From: Amoebophrya sp. A120
Taxonomy: Eukaryota > Sar > Dinophyceae > Syndiniales > Amoebophryaceae
Reading direction: 5' to 3'
Assembly (NCBI GenBank): GCA_905178155.1
Contig: CAJINV010000001.1
Coordinates: forward strand, 3,029,675 to 3,093,674
DNA length: 64,000 nucleotides
Part shown: one piece after another, positions 35,601 to 45,077 of the stretch
How positions within the stretch are numbered: the first letter of the stretch is position 1
Layout: each line of letters starts with the position of its first letter
The notes under the pieces: model-generated
What the model saw: only the letters and a program-made list of their open reading frames with translations
What the model was told of the DNA's origin: nothing
Database searches by the model: none
Made by a program: the position numbers and the translations under genes

Positions 35601-36264
35601 GTGAGGCATGCCGTAGCATCACAGATTTTTCGATTGCTTTGTGATACCTCTACCGCATCAGAAACGCCCTCTCCGCGTAGCACAAAGTGGAGTCCTCTTG
35701 CTGGCCATGCAATACAAATTTTTTTAGAATCCAGACACAGCATCACAAGTTTAGAATGTTCCAGACCCAGACATATTTGCAATTCATAGGATAGCATCTC
35801 GAACAAGTTTTCGTACGTGATGGCGCCTTCGTGATACTATGCATTGCAAAAGTATCGTACTCGTACTAATTGCGTTTATGCATTACAAATCTCTTTATTA
35901 AGGCGAATCCGCATTACAAATTTAATTTGTAATGCTAAGTGAATTTGTAATGCAATTTATACTAGTACGATACTTTTGCACAGGATAGATACAAGTGTTC
36001 TGTGAAGGAAAGGAATTCACCCTCCAGGATCTCCGCGTTCGGGCCATAGTAGTTTTTCACGAACCCCTTCAACTCACTCGGCTTGCCCTGGTACGTCTTC
36101 CCGGTCTGGAGTTCCTCCAAATCGATGCCCAGAATTTCGCACGCGTTCTCAAGCTCGGAGCCCGTCAACTTGCCGTCGTGATTCTCGTCCATGGTGCGAA
36201 AAATGGCGGCGCCGACCTCAGGCGCCCACGGGAGACCAGCCTGCGCGCCGGAACCGGTCGGCAT
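32665..36264 (-). CDS. EF-hand / Ala-Lys-Glu coiled-coil / HExxH metallopeptidase-like fusion
   Basis: Exons 36264-35988, 35832-35789, 35520-35439, 35271-35204 and 35046-32665 sum to 2853 nt, 950 aa; all four introns are introners. Residues 26-37 (DENHDGKLTGSE) form a canonical EF-hand loop. A second loop (DEDGNGEVNGEA) is weaker at position 12 and is itself split by an introner. A third (DDEDKGSLNLTQ) is degenerate. Then comes an acidic linker (FDGDDDDDSFGG) and about 330 residues of Ala/Lys/Glu/Arg coiled coil, including four tandem 43-46-aa repeats. The C-terminal domain contains FFHEIYHMID, an HExxH zinc-peptidase motif, with nearby conserved-looking Cys and His. No signal peptide, so probably cytosolic. 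Calcium binding and zinc proteolysis are inferred from motifs; the third zinc ligand is not identified. The ATG at 36264 is clear. Confidence 0.75.
33530..34010 (-). repeat. four tandem repeats of 129-138 bp encoding coiled coil
   Basis: Copies begin near 33571, 33709, 33838 and 33967 on the plus strand, each opening CCTTT(C/G)(T/C)A(G/A)CTCAGC. The unit encodes approximately EAKRRAEEEERKYQAEIAEL then QRIYDEEQKQK and a run of Gln. Unit lengths differ by multiples of three, so the frame is kept. Confidence 0.85.
35052..35203. mobile_element. introner, family 2 (inverted relative to 35277)
   Basis: A 152-bp element with left end TATGCATTGCAAAAGTATCG and right end CGATACTTTTGCACAGGATA. Duplication ggcga (35047-35051, 35204-35208). 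Excision gives GAG GCT CTC GCC CCC CAC (EALAPH) in frame. Confidence 0.9.
35277..35438. mobile_element. introner, family 2
   Basis: A 162-bp element with left end TATCCTGTGCAAAAGTATCG and right end ATACTTTTGCAGTGCATA. Duplication cattt (35272-35276, 35439-35443). It splits an EF-hand loop; excision gives GAG GAC GGA AAT GGC GAG (EDGNGE) in frame. Confidence 0.9.
35526..35788. mobile_element. introner, family 4, partly decayed
   Basis: A 263-bp element with left end TATCAAATGCAAAAATGTCT. The right end is diverged (AGACATATTTGCAATTCATA). Flanks ggaga (35521-35525) and ggata (35789-35793) differ at one base. Excision still gives GAG ATG CTA TCC GGA GTC (EMLSGV) in frame. Confidence 0.85.
35838..35987. 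mobile_element. introner, family 2 (inverted relative to 35277)
   Basis: A 150-bp element with left end TATGCATTGCAAAAGTATCG and right end CGATACTTTTGCACAGGATA. Duplication gatac (35833-35837, 35988-35992). Excision gives CAC TTG TAT CAC GAA GGC (HLYHEG) in frame. Confidence 0.9.
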
Positions 36265-37067
36265 GGTCTTAGCAAGTTTGTACCTTTAGTGCAGGAAAAA
36301 TGAAAATCTTGGGCGTCGCAGATGTAGATGTACACAGACTTATTAAATGATGATGCTCAAACAAGCGATCGTGATGTAAATGTAAATGTTGTAGGTGTAG
36401 ACAGCTACGCAGATGAAAGAGCAGTTTTCTCCACAAACGATGTCGTCTGGAACAGAATTGCTGGACGAGGACTATGGTGTTACTACAGGTTTGCGGGAAC
36501 TGATATTGTGGTTTAGGAAAAGACAATGTTTTTTTCAGCATTGCCATGCCGTCAATATGAAAAACAGAAAACAATAGAAAAGCCGACACGACCAATGCAG
36601 CATCATCACGTTCGAAAACCGAGTCGACAGCGCTTCCACGAGCATGAGCAAACGCACAACAAACCGACACACAGAATGAGACTGATATTCTTCGTAGTCT
36701 TTTGTACGAGCCAAATGGAAACAGATCGGCGGAAGGACGACTAACATAGAACGGCACGACCGATACGTGGTAGGTGTAGCTTGACGCACAGGAAGCAAAA
36801 GCTAAAGCAATACTTAGGACCGTGAGCTGTATTTCATCTACGCCGATTATTTCATCATCATCCTAATCAACGTCGTCGATACAACCGATACTTACCGAAG
36901 GCAGAGACCGTTGGGGTACGAAACAGTATTGCCCGGAAGTGGGAATAGTGCCGCCTTTGCATTTCTTTTTTCTTGATATTGAGCCGGAAGATCCGAATGC
37001 TTTTCTTTCATCGCTGCTGCTGTCAAAGTCAACACTCCTGACCCTGAGGCTGAGCCAATCTGTTCAA
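36265..37067. other. intergenic, nothing recognised
   Basis: An 803-bp gap. A His/Leu/Ser-rich minus-strand ORF (about 36757-36269) has no domain and is not supported. Confidence 0.5.
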
Positions 37068-40000
37068 TCATAAGAGAAAGTCTGCGCTCCGCAGTTGTTC
37101 TCGGGTGAAAAGCGAGGATTGAGCTGCTGACGCCGTGTGAAACCGCGTCTCTAAGGTTTTCCGGGAGTACCCAACGATCTTGCTGCCTCGTACTGCACCA
37201 TCGGCATCCTCGGGACGAGGATCGCCATCAGCTTCACCACTCAGCAGACAATAGGACTCGTTGTCAATGATGCGGATGTCTCGCAGCACAACGCGCAGAG
37301 AGGTTTTGTACCGCAGGCAAAGCGTGTGGAGGTCGTTCACGCTCCGGAAAGTAAGAGCGGCACGATCCAGGTTCGCCAATAAAGCTGCACTAGTACCAGA
37401 ACCAGCAGGTAAAAACGGTAACGTCGACGCCAACTCGTGTCTAACGTGTTTCTCAACGTGATTCAAGTCTGCCTTTGCAACGAATACCAGGTCAAAGTCA
37501 CCGTAATACACGAGATCGTAGTCGAAAGCCTGCAGGAGTTCAAGGAGCGCCCGAGCCGAAGACGCGAACATCAAGTGAGAGTGATCACTTTTGTCTTCGT
37601 CGTTGTGGTTCTCGTTGTTGTCTTGCTGAGAAGCAGCGTGTTCATCTTTATTTCTGGTGATGCCGTCCTCGTCCTTGTTTTCATCTACTCTTTTTTGCTC
37701 GGAATCGGATCCAAAACTCCTCCTCGACTTCGGCACCAGCCAGTGGTCAAGCGGAACCACGACGTTGGGCCACGCATATCCGTGCACATGCTCAACCACG
37801 ATAACCCGCGGGCGAAAGCTGCGCTTGTTGGTGTTTTTACCAAGCTGCGAAAGCAGGATTTTCCTGACGACGTGGTAATCCTGGCCGTCGATGTCCAAGG
37901 AAAGCAGTTCGAAGTTCTCCGGCACATCGTGTTTCGCCAAAATCTCCAACACGTTCTCCTCTGTCACGATCTCCTGGTGCAAATTGACCCGCGGTAAGCC
38001 GTAGTGACTGTCGAGTAAGACCCCGTGCCAACCCTGAAAAGTGCGAAGAAACCTCGTGTTGTGCTCGATGGCGCTCGCACCAACGCCAATTTCCACGTAG
38101 AAGCACGGATTTGTATTTGTTTTGGACGTGTTGGTGTTTCTACTACTAGCTGCTCTTTCGTAACATTCGTCTTCTCCTGCGCTGCGACGTAAAATTTCTA
38201 GAATTTTCACCAACACAAAATCCTTAAAATCCTCGGCCAAGTCGGCGTTTTGCGCTTCTTGGACCACCTGGCTCGTGCCACGCCAATGGGGTGCAGCTGC
38301 CACGTGGTCATCTGTGGCTTCAACTTCATCATTGCTTTTCATATCCTGCAGTTCTGTTTGCGGCGTTGGATTATACGCGACGGAAATCTGGAAGGACGGT
38401 CCTGGTGTTGCAGAAGCAGCACCAGGAGGTTCCTCCTTAGCAACATTTGACGAGACGGACGAGGCTACACTATTCACCAACAACATCGGAAAACTCAACG
38501 CCGGCGTTTCGGCAGCGATTAGATATTGCACGCGTGCGTAGTGTGTGAAGTGTTGCCTGCTGTGCTGCTGAAGGTTCGTGACGAGGGACGTTGGCTCCAG
38601 GCTCCAGAGGTCAAATAAGTCGTTCCACTGAGTGGCTCGCTGTGATAGGTCCGAGAACAAAGGTAGAAGCTCGGAGTCCGTACCCTCGTCCTTCGCCGAC
38701 GAAATGCTTCTGCTTGCACTGGCTCCATCCGCGCTCATGTTGTTGTCACTCGGCTGTCTTCGATGCGCAGCACCGAGTCGCCGCAGTTCACATTCCGCTT
38801 GAATTAGCTTACTGAGGTGTCTCGCTTCGTGATTGAGACAAAGCTGTCGATCAACCAGAACCGCCTTGCCCTGCTCGTAGTATACGGGGGACAGGCCCTT
38901 CTGCTGCTTCAAGAGTCCAACCAAATGCCCCAAGAGCGCGCTGACGTAGTCCGCCCAGGGGCGCTTCCTAACCTTGGTCGAATCCGTTCGCTCACGCAAA
39001 TCAGTTCTTCGTGCTGCGATCAGCGATCCAGTAATAGCCTGGTAACCCCGCAACACGATCTCGGGATAGATTCCAAACGCACGAATGGCTTGAAAGCCAA
39101 GCACCAACGTCTCAACGACATTGCGGGTTGTAGAATCTGGATTGGTGGTCTTCTTGTTCACCTTCACGGTAGAAATTTTTATTCTATTTGTAATTGTATC
39201 CTGTTCACCATTCTCTTGTTCCCCTTCGAACACGAGCTGCTTCGCCAGCCCGTTTCCAAACCCAGTCAGGAAGTCGTACGCGTGTCTGCGGGCGGCGAAA
39301 TTTTCGCGCATATTTGGCGCCGGGTGCAGTGGCGCGCCAAATTTCCAGGTGCTTAGATCCTGAAAAGCAAAGGCCAGGGTTGCGTTTCGGAGGTCGAGGC
39401 GCTGCGTAAATAGCTTGGCGAAGTGCTCGATCAGCCCGTGCCGATTCGCGGCCCGCCTGTGTTCGTCAAAATCCGGCCTCTGAATCAGAGACGATTGCAA
39501 GTACTGGCTTATTTCCCTCGCCGGTAGGAATTTCAAGTGTTTCTCCACCTCCTCCTCCGTTTTCGTCGGGTCGTTGTGCAGCGTGCGTTCCCGCAGTGCG
39601 TCGACAAAACCGTCGATTAGGAATTTTGGAACGACCAGACCTTGCGCTAGCCGGTCGAAGGTTCTGGTTGAAATGTTCTCCATAGAGCTCCGGAAAGAGG
39701 TGCGCTTGAATCCCTCGGCGTCGATGAAAAGAATTTTCTGCGACCCGGAGCGCGTCTGTTGGATATGCGCTATAGAGTGGAGAAGATTCAAGTTTTTAAG
39801 GAGCTCTTCGTGCAGCTTCTGTTGTGTTGAGAGTGGCTTGCTCTGGTCGTCGTTCCGATTGGATTCTACTTCGTGCGCACGAGACAAAGTTGCAGAAATC
39901 CGGTCCGCAATGCGGTGCTGCACAATCGACGCGACATTTTCTCGCCCAACACCACTTGAAGCCCGAACGTCCTCGTAATTGAGTTCCCCGGTGACAGAAG

Positions 40001-41012
40001 TATCCTCTTCGACAAACAAGGTGCGCGCCCCAGCCAACCGCTGGGCTCGCTCGTTTTCGAAACGCAGAAGGGCTCGCTCCACAGCTAGGCCAAGAAGGGT
40101 CGCGAATGACAGACGGCGGAGATAGCGGAGAACCGCATCAAGGTGCCTTTCGTTTCCTGACTCAATTCGTGGTTCTTTTTCGCTGGTGGAAACACACCGG
40201 CGAATGATTTTGTGCCTCCGGGTCCGGAGGTCGTCGGTGATGATTGTGCTGCTCGTCGAAGAATGATCTTGATGCGCAACAACAGAACTGAGGCCGCGGC
40301 TCGTCCCGACCACTCCGTCTTTCGGATCTTCGCGCTCTTCCGGGTCCTCATCGTCATCCAAAGATGACAGAACAACTGCGCGCTGTGCTGGGTCGTTGCC
40401 GCCAGCACTGGGTGCAGCAGTCTCCATCAAATTTTTCTGCTGCAACTCAGCCATCGCATCTCCGAGCAAAGCAACCTCGTCAAGAACCTGGTGGAGGTTG
40501 GGGGAAAACGCGTCTCCGCACTCATAGTAGTGGGCGATTTCGCGTAGAAGGCGGCCCGCATAGCTCAGTGGTGCAGCTTGTTCTAGGTTGTATATGTTGC
40601 CCCCTGCTGCTCCAGTGACGGTGTGTTGCTCGAAGATGCTGTCACAAACCAATTCAGGTGCGGCCTTCGTCTCCTTCTCGTCCTCGTCGACGCTGAGAGC
40701 TGCACGCAGCCCGCTATCGCCAAAAGCAGGTTTTTCGTCTTCTGCCGTGGACGGTGGTAGTGCGTTCCTCTCGTTGTCCGCCACAAAAGAAACATCGCCG
40801 TTCTCACCGAACGTTGCAGCCGCCCACGCGTTTGCAAGTTCCTCTCGCCCGAACAACCGCGCAATCTCCTGCTCTGGAACCAATCCGCTGATTCCGGGTG
40901 GACAAGCTTGCTTCGCGTCTTCAACAGGGTCATGATTTTCTCCAGATGAAGCGCCTGCTGCTGCGAGCGACAAGATGCTGTAAAATAGACGAACTGTGGC
41001 CCTGCTTCGCAT
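37068..41012 (-). CDS. large secreted protein with C-terminal FkbM-like methyltransferase domain
   Basis: A single 3945-nt exon encoding 1314 aa. An earlier frame-open ATG exists at 41096, but I chose 41012 because it starts a signal peptide (MRSRATVRLFYSILSLAAAG). The first roughly 950 residues are mostly helical, rich in Asp/Glu/Ser/Arg, with no motif I recognise. At about 38110-37760 the protein shows FYVEIGVGASAIEHNTRFL, WHGVLLDS, FELLSLDIDGQDYHV and RPRVIVVEH, the order seen in FkbM-type SAM-dependent methyltransferases (SAM-binding ExGxG-like start, acidic strand ends). A disordered Asp/Asn/Glu insert then precedes a final YDLVYYGDFDLVFV strand. The substrate is unknown; secreted relatives often act on glycans or lipids (family knowledge, not seen here). 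Intronless, like the gene at 15439-18081. Confidence 0.75.
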   Translation of the reverse strand: MRSRATVRLFYSILSLAAAGASSGENHDPVEDAKQACPPGISGLVPEQEIARLFGREELANAWAAATFGENGDVSFVADNERNALPPSTAEDEKPAFGDSGLRAALSVDEDEKETKAAPELVCDSIFEQHTVTGAAGGNIYNLEQAAPLSYAGRLLREIAHYYECGDAFSPNLHQVLDEVALLGDAMAELQQKNLMETAAPSAGGNDPAQRAVVLSSLDDDEDPEEREDPKDGVVGTSRGLSSVVAHQDHSSTSSTIITDDLRTRRHKIIRRCVSTSEKEPRIESGNERHLDAVLRYLRRLSFATLLGLAVERALLRFENERAQRLAGARTLFVEEDTSVTGELNYEDVRASSGVGRENVASIVQHRIADRISATLSRAHEVESNRNDDQSKPLSTQQKLHEELLKNLNLLHSIAHIQQTRSGSQKILFIDAEGFKRTSFRSSMENISTRTFDRLAQGLVVPKFLIDGFVDALRERTLHNDPTKTEEEVEKHLKFLPAREISQYLQSSLIQRPDFDEHRRAANRHGLIEHFAKLFTQRLDLRNATLAFAFQDLSTWKFGAPLHPAPNMRENFAARRHAYDFLTGFGNGLAKQLVFEGEQENGEQDTITNRIKISTVKVNKKTTNPDSTTRNVVETLVLGFQAIRAFGIYPEIVLRGYQAITGSLIAARRTDLRERTDSTKVRKRPWADYVSALLGHLVGLLKQQKGLSPVYYEQGKAVLVDRQLCLNHEARHLSKLIQAECELRRLGAAHRRQPSDNNMSADGASASRSISSAKDEGTDSELLPLFSDLSQRATQWNDLFDLWSLEPTSLVTNLQQHSRQHFTHYARVQYLIAAETPALSFPMLLVNSVASSVSSNVAKEEPPGAASATPGPSFQISVAYNPTPQTELQDMKSNDEVEATDDHVAAAPHWRGTSQVVQEAQNADLAEDFKDFVLVKILEILRRSAGEDECYERAASSRNTNTSKTNTNPCFYVEIGVGASAIEHNTRFLRTFQGWHGVLLDSHYGLPRVNLHQEIVTEENVLEILAKHDVPENFELLSLDIDGQDYHVVRKILLSQLGKNTNKRSFRPRVIVVEHVHGYAWPNVVVPLDHWLVPKSRRSFGSDSEQKRVDENKDEDGITRNKDEHAASQQDNNENHNDEDKSDHSHLMFASSARALLELLQAFDYDLVYYGDFDLVFVAKADLNHVEKHVRHELASTLPFLPAGSGTSAALLANLDRAALTFRSVNDLHTLCLRYKTSLRVVLRDIRIIDNESYCLLSGEADGDPRPEDADGAVRGSKIVGYSRKTLETRFHTASAAQSSLFTREQLRSADFLL

Positions 41013-41387
41013 AATGACATCTTGTGTTTTTTTGTTGCTTTGTGTTGACACACACAGGAACGAAGATCTAGGAAGAATGCTGACCACCACACGCACGCTC
41101 TAATTGATCCGTGATGTTGTGATCAAGATCATATATGTCGATGACAATCTGCACAATGAGACGAGCCTAGAAGTCTACTAGAAGACCGAAAAAAACGTCA
41201 TGGCTTCTTGCGCCATGCTGTGTTTAGCAGCCCACGCGAACACTGCGGTCTAGCCGGGAGGAAGGACAAGACGGAGCGCCCGGTTGTCCAACAGAAGACG
41301 AGACGAGTAGGTATTTCTATTTTTTACAGAGACGCGGGCGAGGCTCAACACCTGACTCTGCTAGTACCGCGGAGCTGCTACCAATTA
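41013..41387. other. intergenic, nothing recognised
   Basis: A short gap between tandem minus-strand genes. It presumably holds the promoter of the PLAC8-type gene's downstream neighbour and its own 3' flank. Confidence 0.4.
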
Positions 41388-42528
41388 TTACGTGCTTGTC
41401 ACAATCGAAGAGGAGTTGATCCCTGGAGCAGTAGTAGCCAGTGCAGTAGTTTGAGATTCGTTTTGTACGCCTGGGGCTGGTAGCTGCAGCTGTGGCGGTC
41501 CCCCTGCCAATGCCGCACCGGTATCTTCCGCAAAGGGTCGCACTTCGGTGGTTGTTACCGTCTGCGCAGCTGCTGCGCCACCTACACCTCCTGCTGGCAC
41601 GGCGTAGCTCTGCGAGATGCTGCCAGGTGCGCCAAACTGCGCAGAACTGGTCATCGAGAGATTCATGGCACCAAAATTCACGTTCTGCGAAGGTGCGCCG
41701 CCACCTCCGTGCATGGGCGACATCATGACCATCTGTGCTGGTTGCACGCTTTGGCCCCGTATTCTCCAATTGGCCACGGTGCGCTGCACGGCAGGGATGT
41801 GGTGGCAGGGGCAGCACCACATGCAGATAAAATCCTCAAGAACCTCGCCGGATCCGATGCCGGTAAAACTCCCGACCGAACTCTTCCACCGCATCAGAAA
41901 AATCCCGCACACCGCGGATACCAGTATTGTCGCGAGCACCGTGATGTCATAGAGTGCGGCGCTGCTGTAGAAAAATCCCTCCAGAGCGCGAATTGTGTCC
42001 GCAATCCACCTGTGGTGAGTTGTGATTTTGATGTTATTTCATTTTGATACTCTCCTTCCTTACACCGGGTCCGTCAAGAGACAGACTCGCAGTGTCGTCA
42101 ACCTCGTCTACCAGCACAAAAGGTAAAAGTGAATACCTGACAAAGACGCAGACACCTATTGCGTAAGTGTGAAATTTGGCCCCCACGAGTTTCATATCTA
42201 GCGATATCTGGTCTACTACCAAACACGGGCATGCGCAACTTAGCCAACAGTCCATCGAGCACTCCGCGCAGATTCTCGGCCGATCCCAGGTGAGAGGCAA
42301 ACCCTGCGCGTTCGGGCTGGTTGGGGACGCGCCCGGTTGCACCATCATCATGACGGGCTGGGGGTAGGCAGACGGCATCGAGGGGCCTGTGGCCAGCATC
42401 GGCGCTCCCACCACCATGGTGGAGGATGCGGACGAGGAGAAGGATTGCGATTGTGGACCCGCATACGGGGCCGCCTGCTGCCCTGCGTAGTTCGGAAATA
42501 CCTTAGGACTGTTCGGATTGTTCTGCAT
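41388..42528 (-). CDS. PLAC8-type Cys-rich membrane protein
   Basis: Exons 42528-42137 and 42009-41388, with a GT-AG intron at 42010-42136; 1014 nt, 337 aa. After a Pro/Gln/Met-rich N-terminus comes the first Cys cluster, CAECSMDCWLSCACPCLV. A hydrophobic segment follows (TVLATILVSAVCGIFLMRW), then the second cluster FICMWCCPCHHIPAVQ. Two Cys-rich patches separated by a membrane-associated stretch are the hallmark of PLAC8 (Cys-rich) proteins, which act at membranes in size control and metal handling in plants and fungi. The C-terminus is Ala/Gly/Thr/Gln-rich and probably disordered. The join reads ...VFVRWIADTIRALEGFF and keeps the frame. Confidence 0.75.
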
Positions 42529-43843
42529 CTTTTTGCAAGATACAACTTTATTTGAGACTAAACGCTACAACATAATCACGATTGCCGCGAGTAGCACAAC
42601 CAGGCGCTAGAACCGAAGGAGCCGATCTTCCGATTAAGCTTGTGCTTGTCCACGTCTACGCTTTTTCTGAATTAACATTAAGTATTTGTTCATCTAACGA
42701 ACACGAACAGGAGATAGATATCAATGCCACAGGAGCAAGTAAAGCAATAATGCAGGAGACCTGGGTTGGAGTTCGAGTTTGTATACCGATATATCGAGTT
42801 TGAGTTTGTTGCTCATGAACGTCTGTCTTCCTCTTGCACAACGGCCACAAACATGAAAAAGTCGGACATCAATTTATGTGAGTCAATAAAAATAAGCCAA
42901 CAAGAAGGAGACCGACTCAGACCGAGGATGAGGCTGGAGCGCATATTTTTGGTAGACAAAGAAAGGCGAACATACAAGACCATGAAAAGAAAAAAGTTCG
43001 TCTTGAAACGAAAAGCCGCAGCTTGTGCCTCTGCACCATTCCGAACATGCTCATTGTCATTCCTTTCTTCATTTGATTTGAAATGTGGCTTGTTTTTACT
43101 TTTTCTTGATGTGGTGCGTCTTGTCATCAACCATTCTCATTATTTTTGCGATGAAAAGTCCACTCAATTGACACATCGGCGCAAGCACAAAGGAAAATCT
43201 GACGAAACGCGGTGCAGCCACCCCTCCCGCACAGAAACCAACCATTCTCCTTCATCCGCATACCTTTCCTTATTTCTCTCATCGTGCGGCGGTTGGTTGG
43301 CTTTATCTTTGTTTTTGCGGTTCCACGTGCTGGCGCTGGGAGCTCTCGTTGCTTTTTTGTTAGGCTTAATCGCAGGAACACCAGCGCCTTAGTCTTTCTG
43401 GTGAAGTCTGTTGTCGCAATAAAGGTAGGAGTTTTACACCGCGTTTTTCGTCGCGGCAGGAGAACGAGAAGGGAGAGTGGCTTTGGCTAGCAGGAGAGGT
43501 TTTTGGAACATCATCTGCGAAGATGCGGGACAGGTTACAGTGACACTTACTTTGTCGTTTCCGGTGGTACTTAATAAATACGTCACGCGTTCGATTTCTT
43601 AGAAACAAGAAAGTAACTTTGCGTCGTTCATTCGGATGTTGATGTTCCTGCCGGCATGAAGGCATGAGAACAACCTGGTCGTGCTTTTATGATCGTTCTG
43701 GTTCAGAAAAAGGCGGTGGCTGGCTACTGGTGTGAAGATCGGGTCGTGCGGCGCGTCGTCTACAACAATCAGGCTCAGTCGCGTCAAAACTTCAAAGGGT
43801 TTCTCTTTCTGCACGGGCCGTCGAAGAAGAGATATCACAAGTG
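42529..43843. other. intergenic, no supportable gene
   Basis: About 1.3 kb. A 208-aa plus-strand ORF (42766-43392) would be the only gene against the prevailing direction and has no domain; not called. No inverted-repeat element seen. Confidence 0.5.
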
Positions 43844-45077
43844 TCAGGACGTTAGTCCGCTTCGTGGTTTGATGGGCAAGCTTCGTTTCACAGTCGGGCT
43901 CGTAGCGGTTGGCGACAAGGCGACACCCGCTAAAAACCTCTTGGCCGGCTTCTTAACCACGGCACCCTTTTGCAGGCCTAAATTTTTTTTGTGCTTCACA
44001 GTTCAGCAGAATGCTGATGATGGCTATGGAAAGCTGAGTCAATTCTTCGAAGCGTGCTGGTCTGCGCAAATCTTCATACCTGCCTACCATGCTCTTGACA
44101 TCAAATTCAAAAAGAAAAATGGCAACCAAAAATAAAAAAACAGTACCTGCTTCTAGCCTTCGGAGCAGCTCCTCTAGTGGGCCGAACGGGTCCACTATGG
44201 GTCGTAAGCTCTTCACGTAGGCGAGCGTTTCGTCAAACCCGAGGTTGTTCGCGTACATGCAGTACGCCACGCCGGTGGTTCCCGCCCGGTGCGCTCCCGC
44301 GAGACAGTGGATGAGGACCGACTTTCCCTCTTCTATCTGCGTGTCTATCCATTTGAACGGCTCGAGGAAGTAACGGAGCACGTTCTCCGGCTTGTCCATC
44401 CCGGGCTCTCGCCACCTGGGAGAAGAGCAAAAATGTAAATGAGGATGGATTTTTTCTTACAGCAACATTAAACAGCACATACAAGGTGGTGAGCCCGTTG
44501 TTTTGTGGCACACTTGTTCGACTTCGCGTTCGCTTTCACGACTCATGCAACATCACCATCCCATGCGCGAAAAGAAAATGAAAAACATGAATACGTATTT
44601 GATACCAATGTGATATTGGGAAGCGGTAGTAGTCAAACTCTTTGGCCTTCTCGTGGTAATTTTCCGTCGTGACATCCTGGCAATTTACCTGATGAAGAAG
44701 CCACGTAGTGAATCTCGCTTCATGACTGCATTCGCCACGGCAGTGGATTCTTCTCAGCGACAACTGATACTGAAGTAGAACTAGTCGAAATCAAAATGCA
44801 AATTTCAAGTTCAACAAACGAACGACCAGATACGAGCGAATGCGAAAACACTGAAACTGAAAGAATGTCCTGATACTATTCTGAAAATGTCGTGCTTTTC
44901 CAGTATGGTCCTCGTCTGCGCGGCCACTAAGTTTCCGATGTACACCTTCCCACCGCTGCTCGGGTGCTGGTATACCGCATCGAGCTCGTTATACCTTCGT
45001 AAGCCTGGGGAACCGGCGGAACCTTGCTGGCGGAGCAAGTCCACCCCGGCCTTGTGATAATCCACCGAGCCGAACAT
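43844..45077 (-). CDS. dual-specificity protein phosphatase
   Basis: Predicted Cys-based phosphatase. Exons 45077-44877, 44688-44606, 44415-44147 and 43977-43844 sum to 687 nt, 228 aa; all three introns are GT-AG (188, 190 and 169 nt). Motifs in order: GKVYIGNLVAAQ, VNCQDVTTENYH, YYRFPISHW, then the catalytic loop VLIHCLAGAHRAG (HCx5R with Cys nucleophile and Arg), and a YVKSLRPIVDP helix typical of the fold. After the Arg the usual Ser/Thr is Ala, which in other members slows but does not abolish turnover (family knowledge). The C-terminal tail (VVKKPAKRFLAGVALSPTAT) is basic. No MAPK-docking domain, membrane anchor or targeting signal seen. The ATG at 45077 follows an in-frame stop; an additional upstream exon cannot be excluded. 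Confidence 0.85.

Noticed and set aside
40563-40590. tRNA-like A box (TAGCTCAGTGG) on the plus strand
   Set aside because: It lies antisense inside the FkbM-domain gene; no B box, acceptor stem or cloverleaf can be drawn around it.
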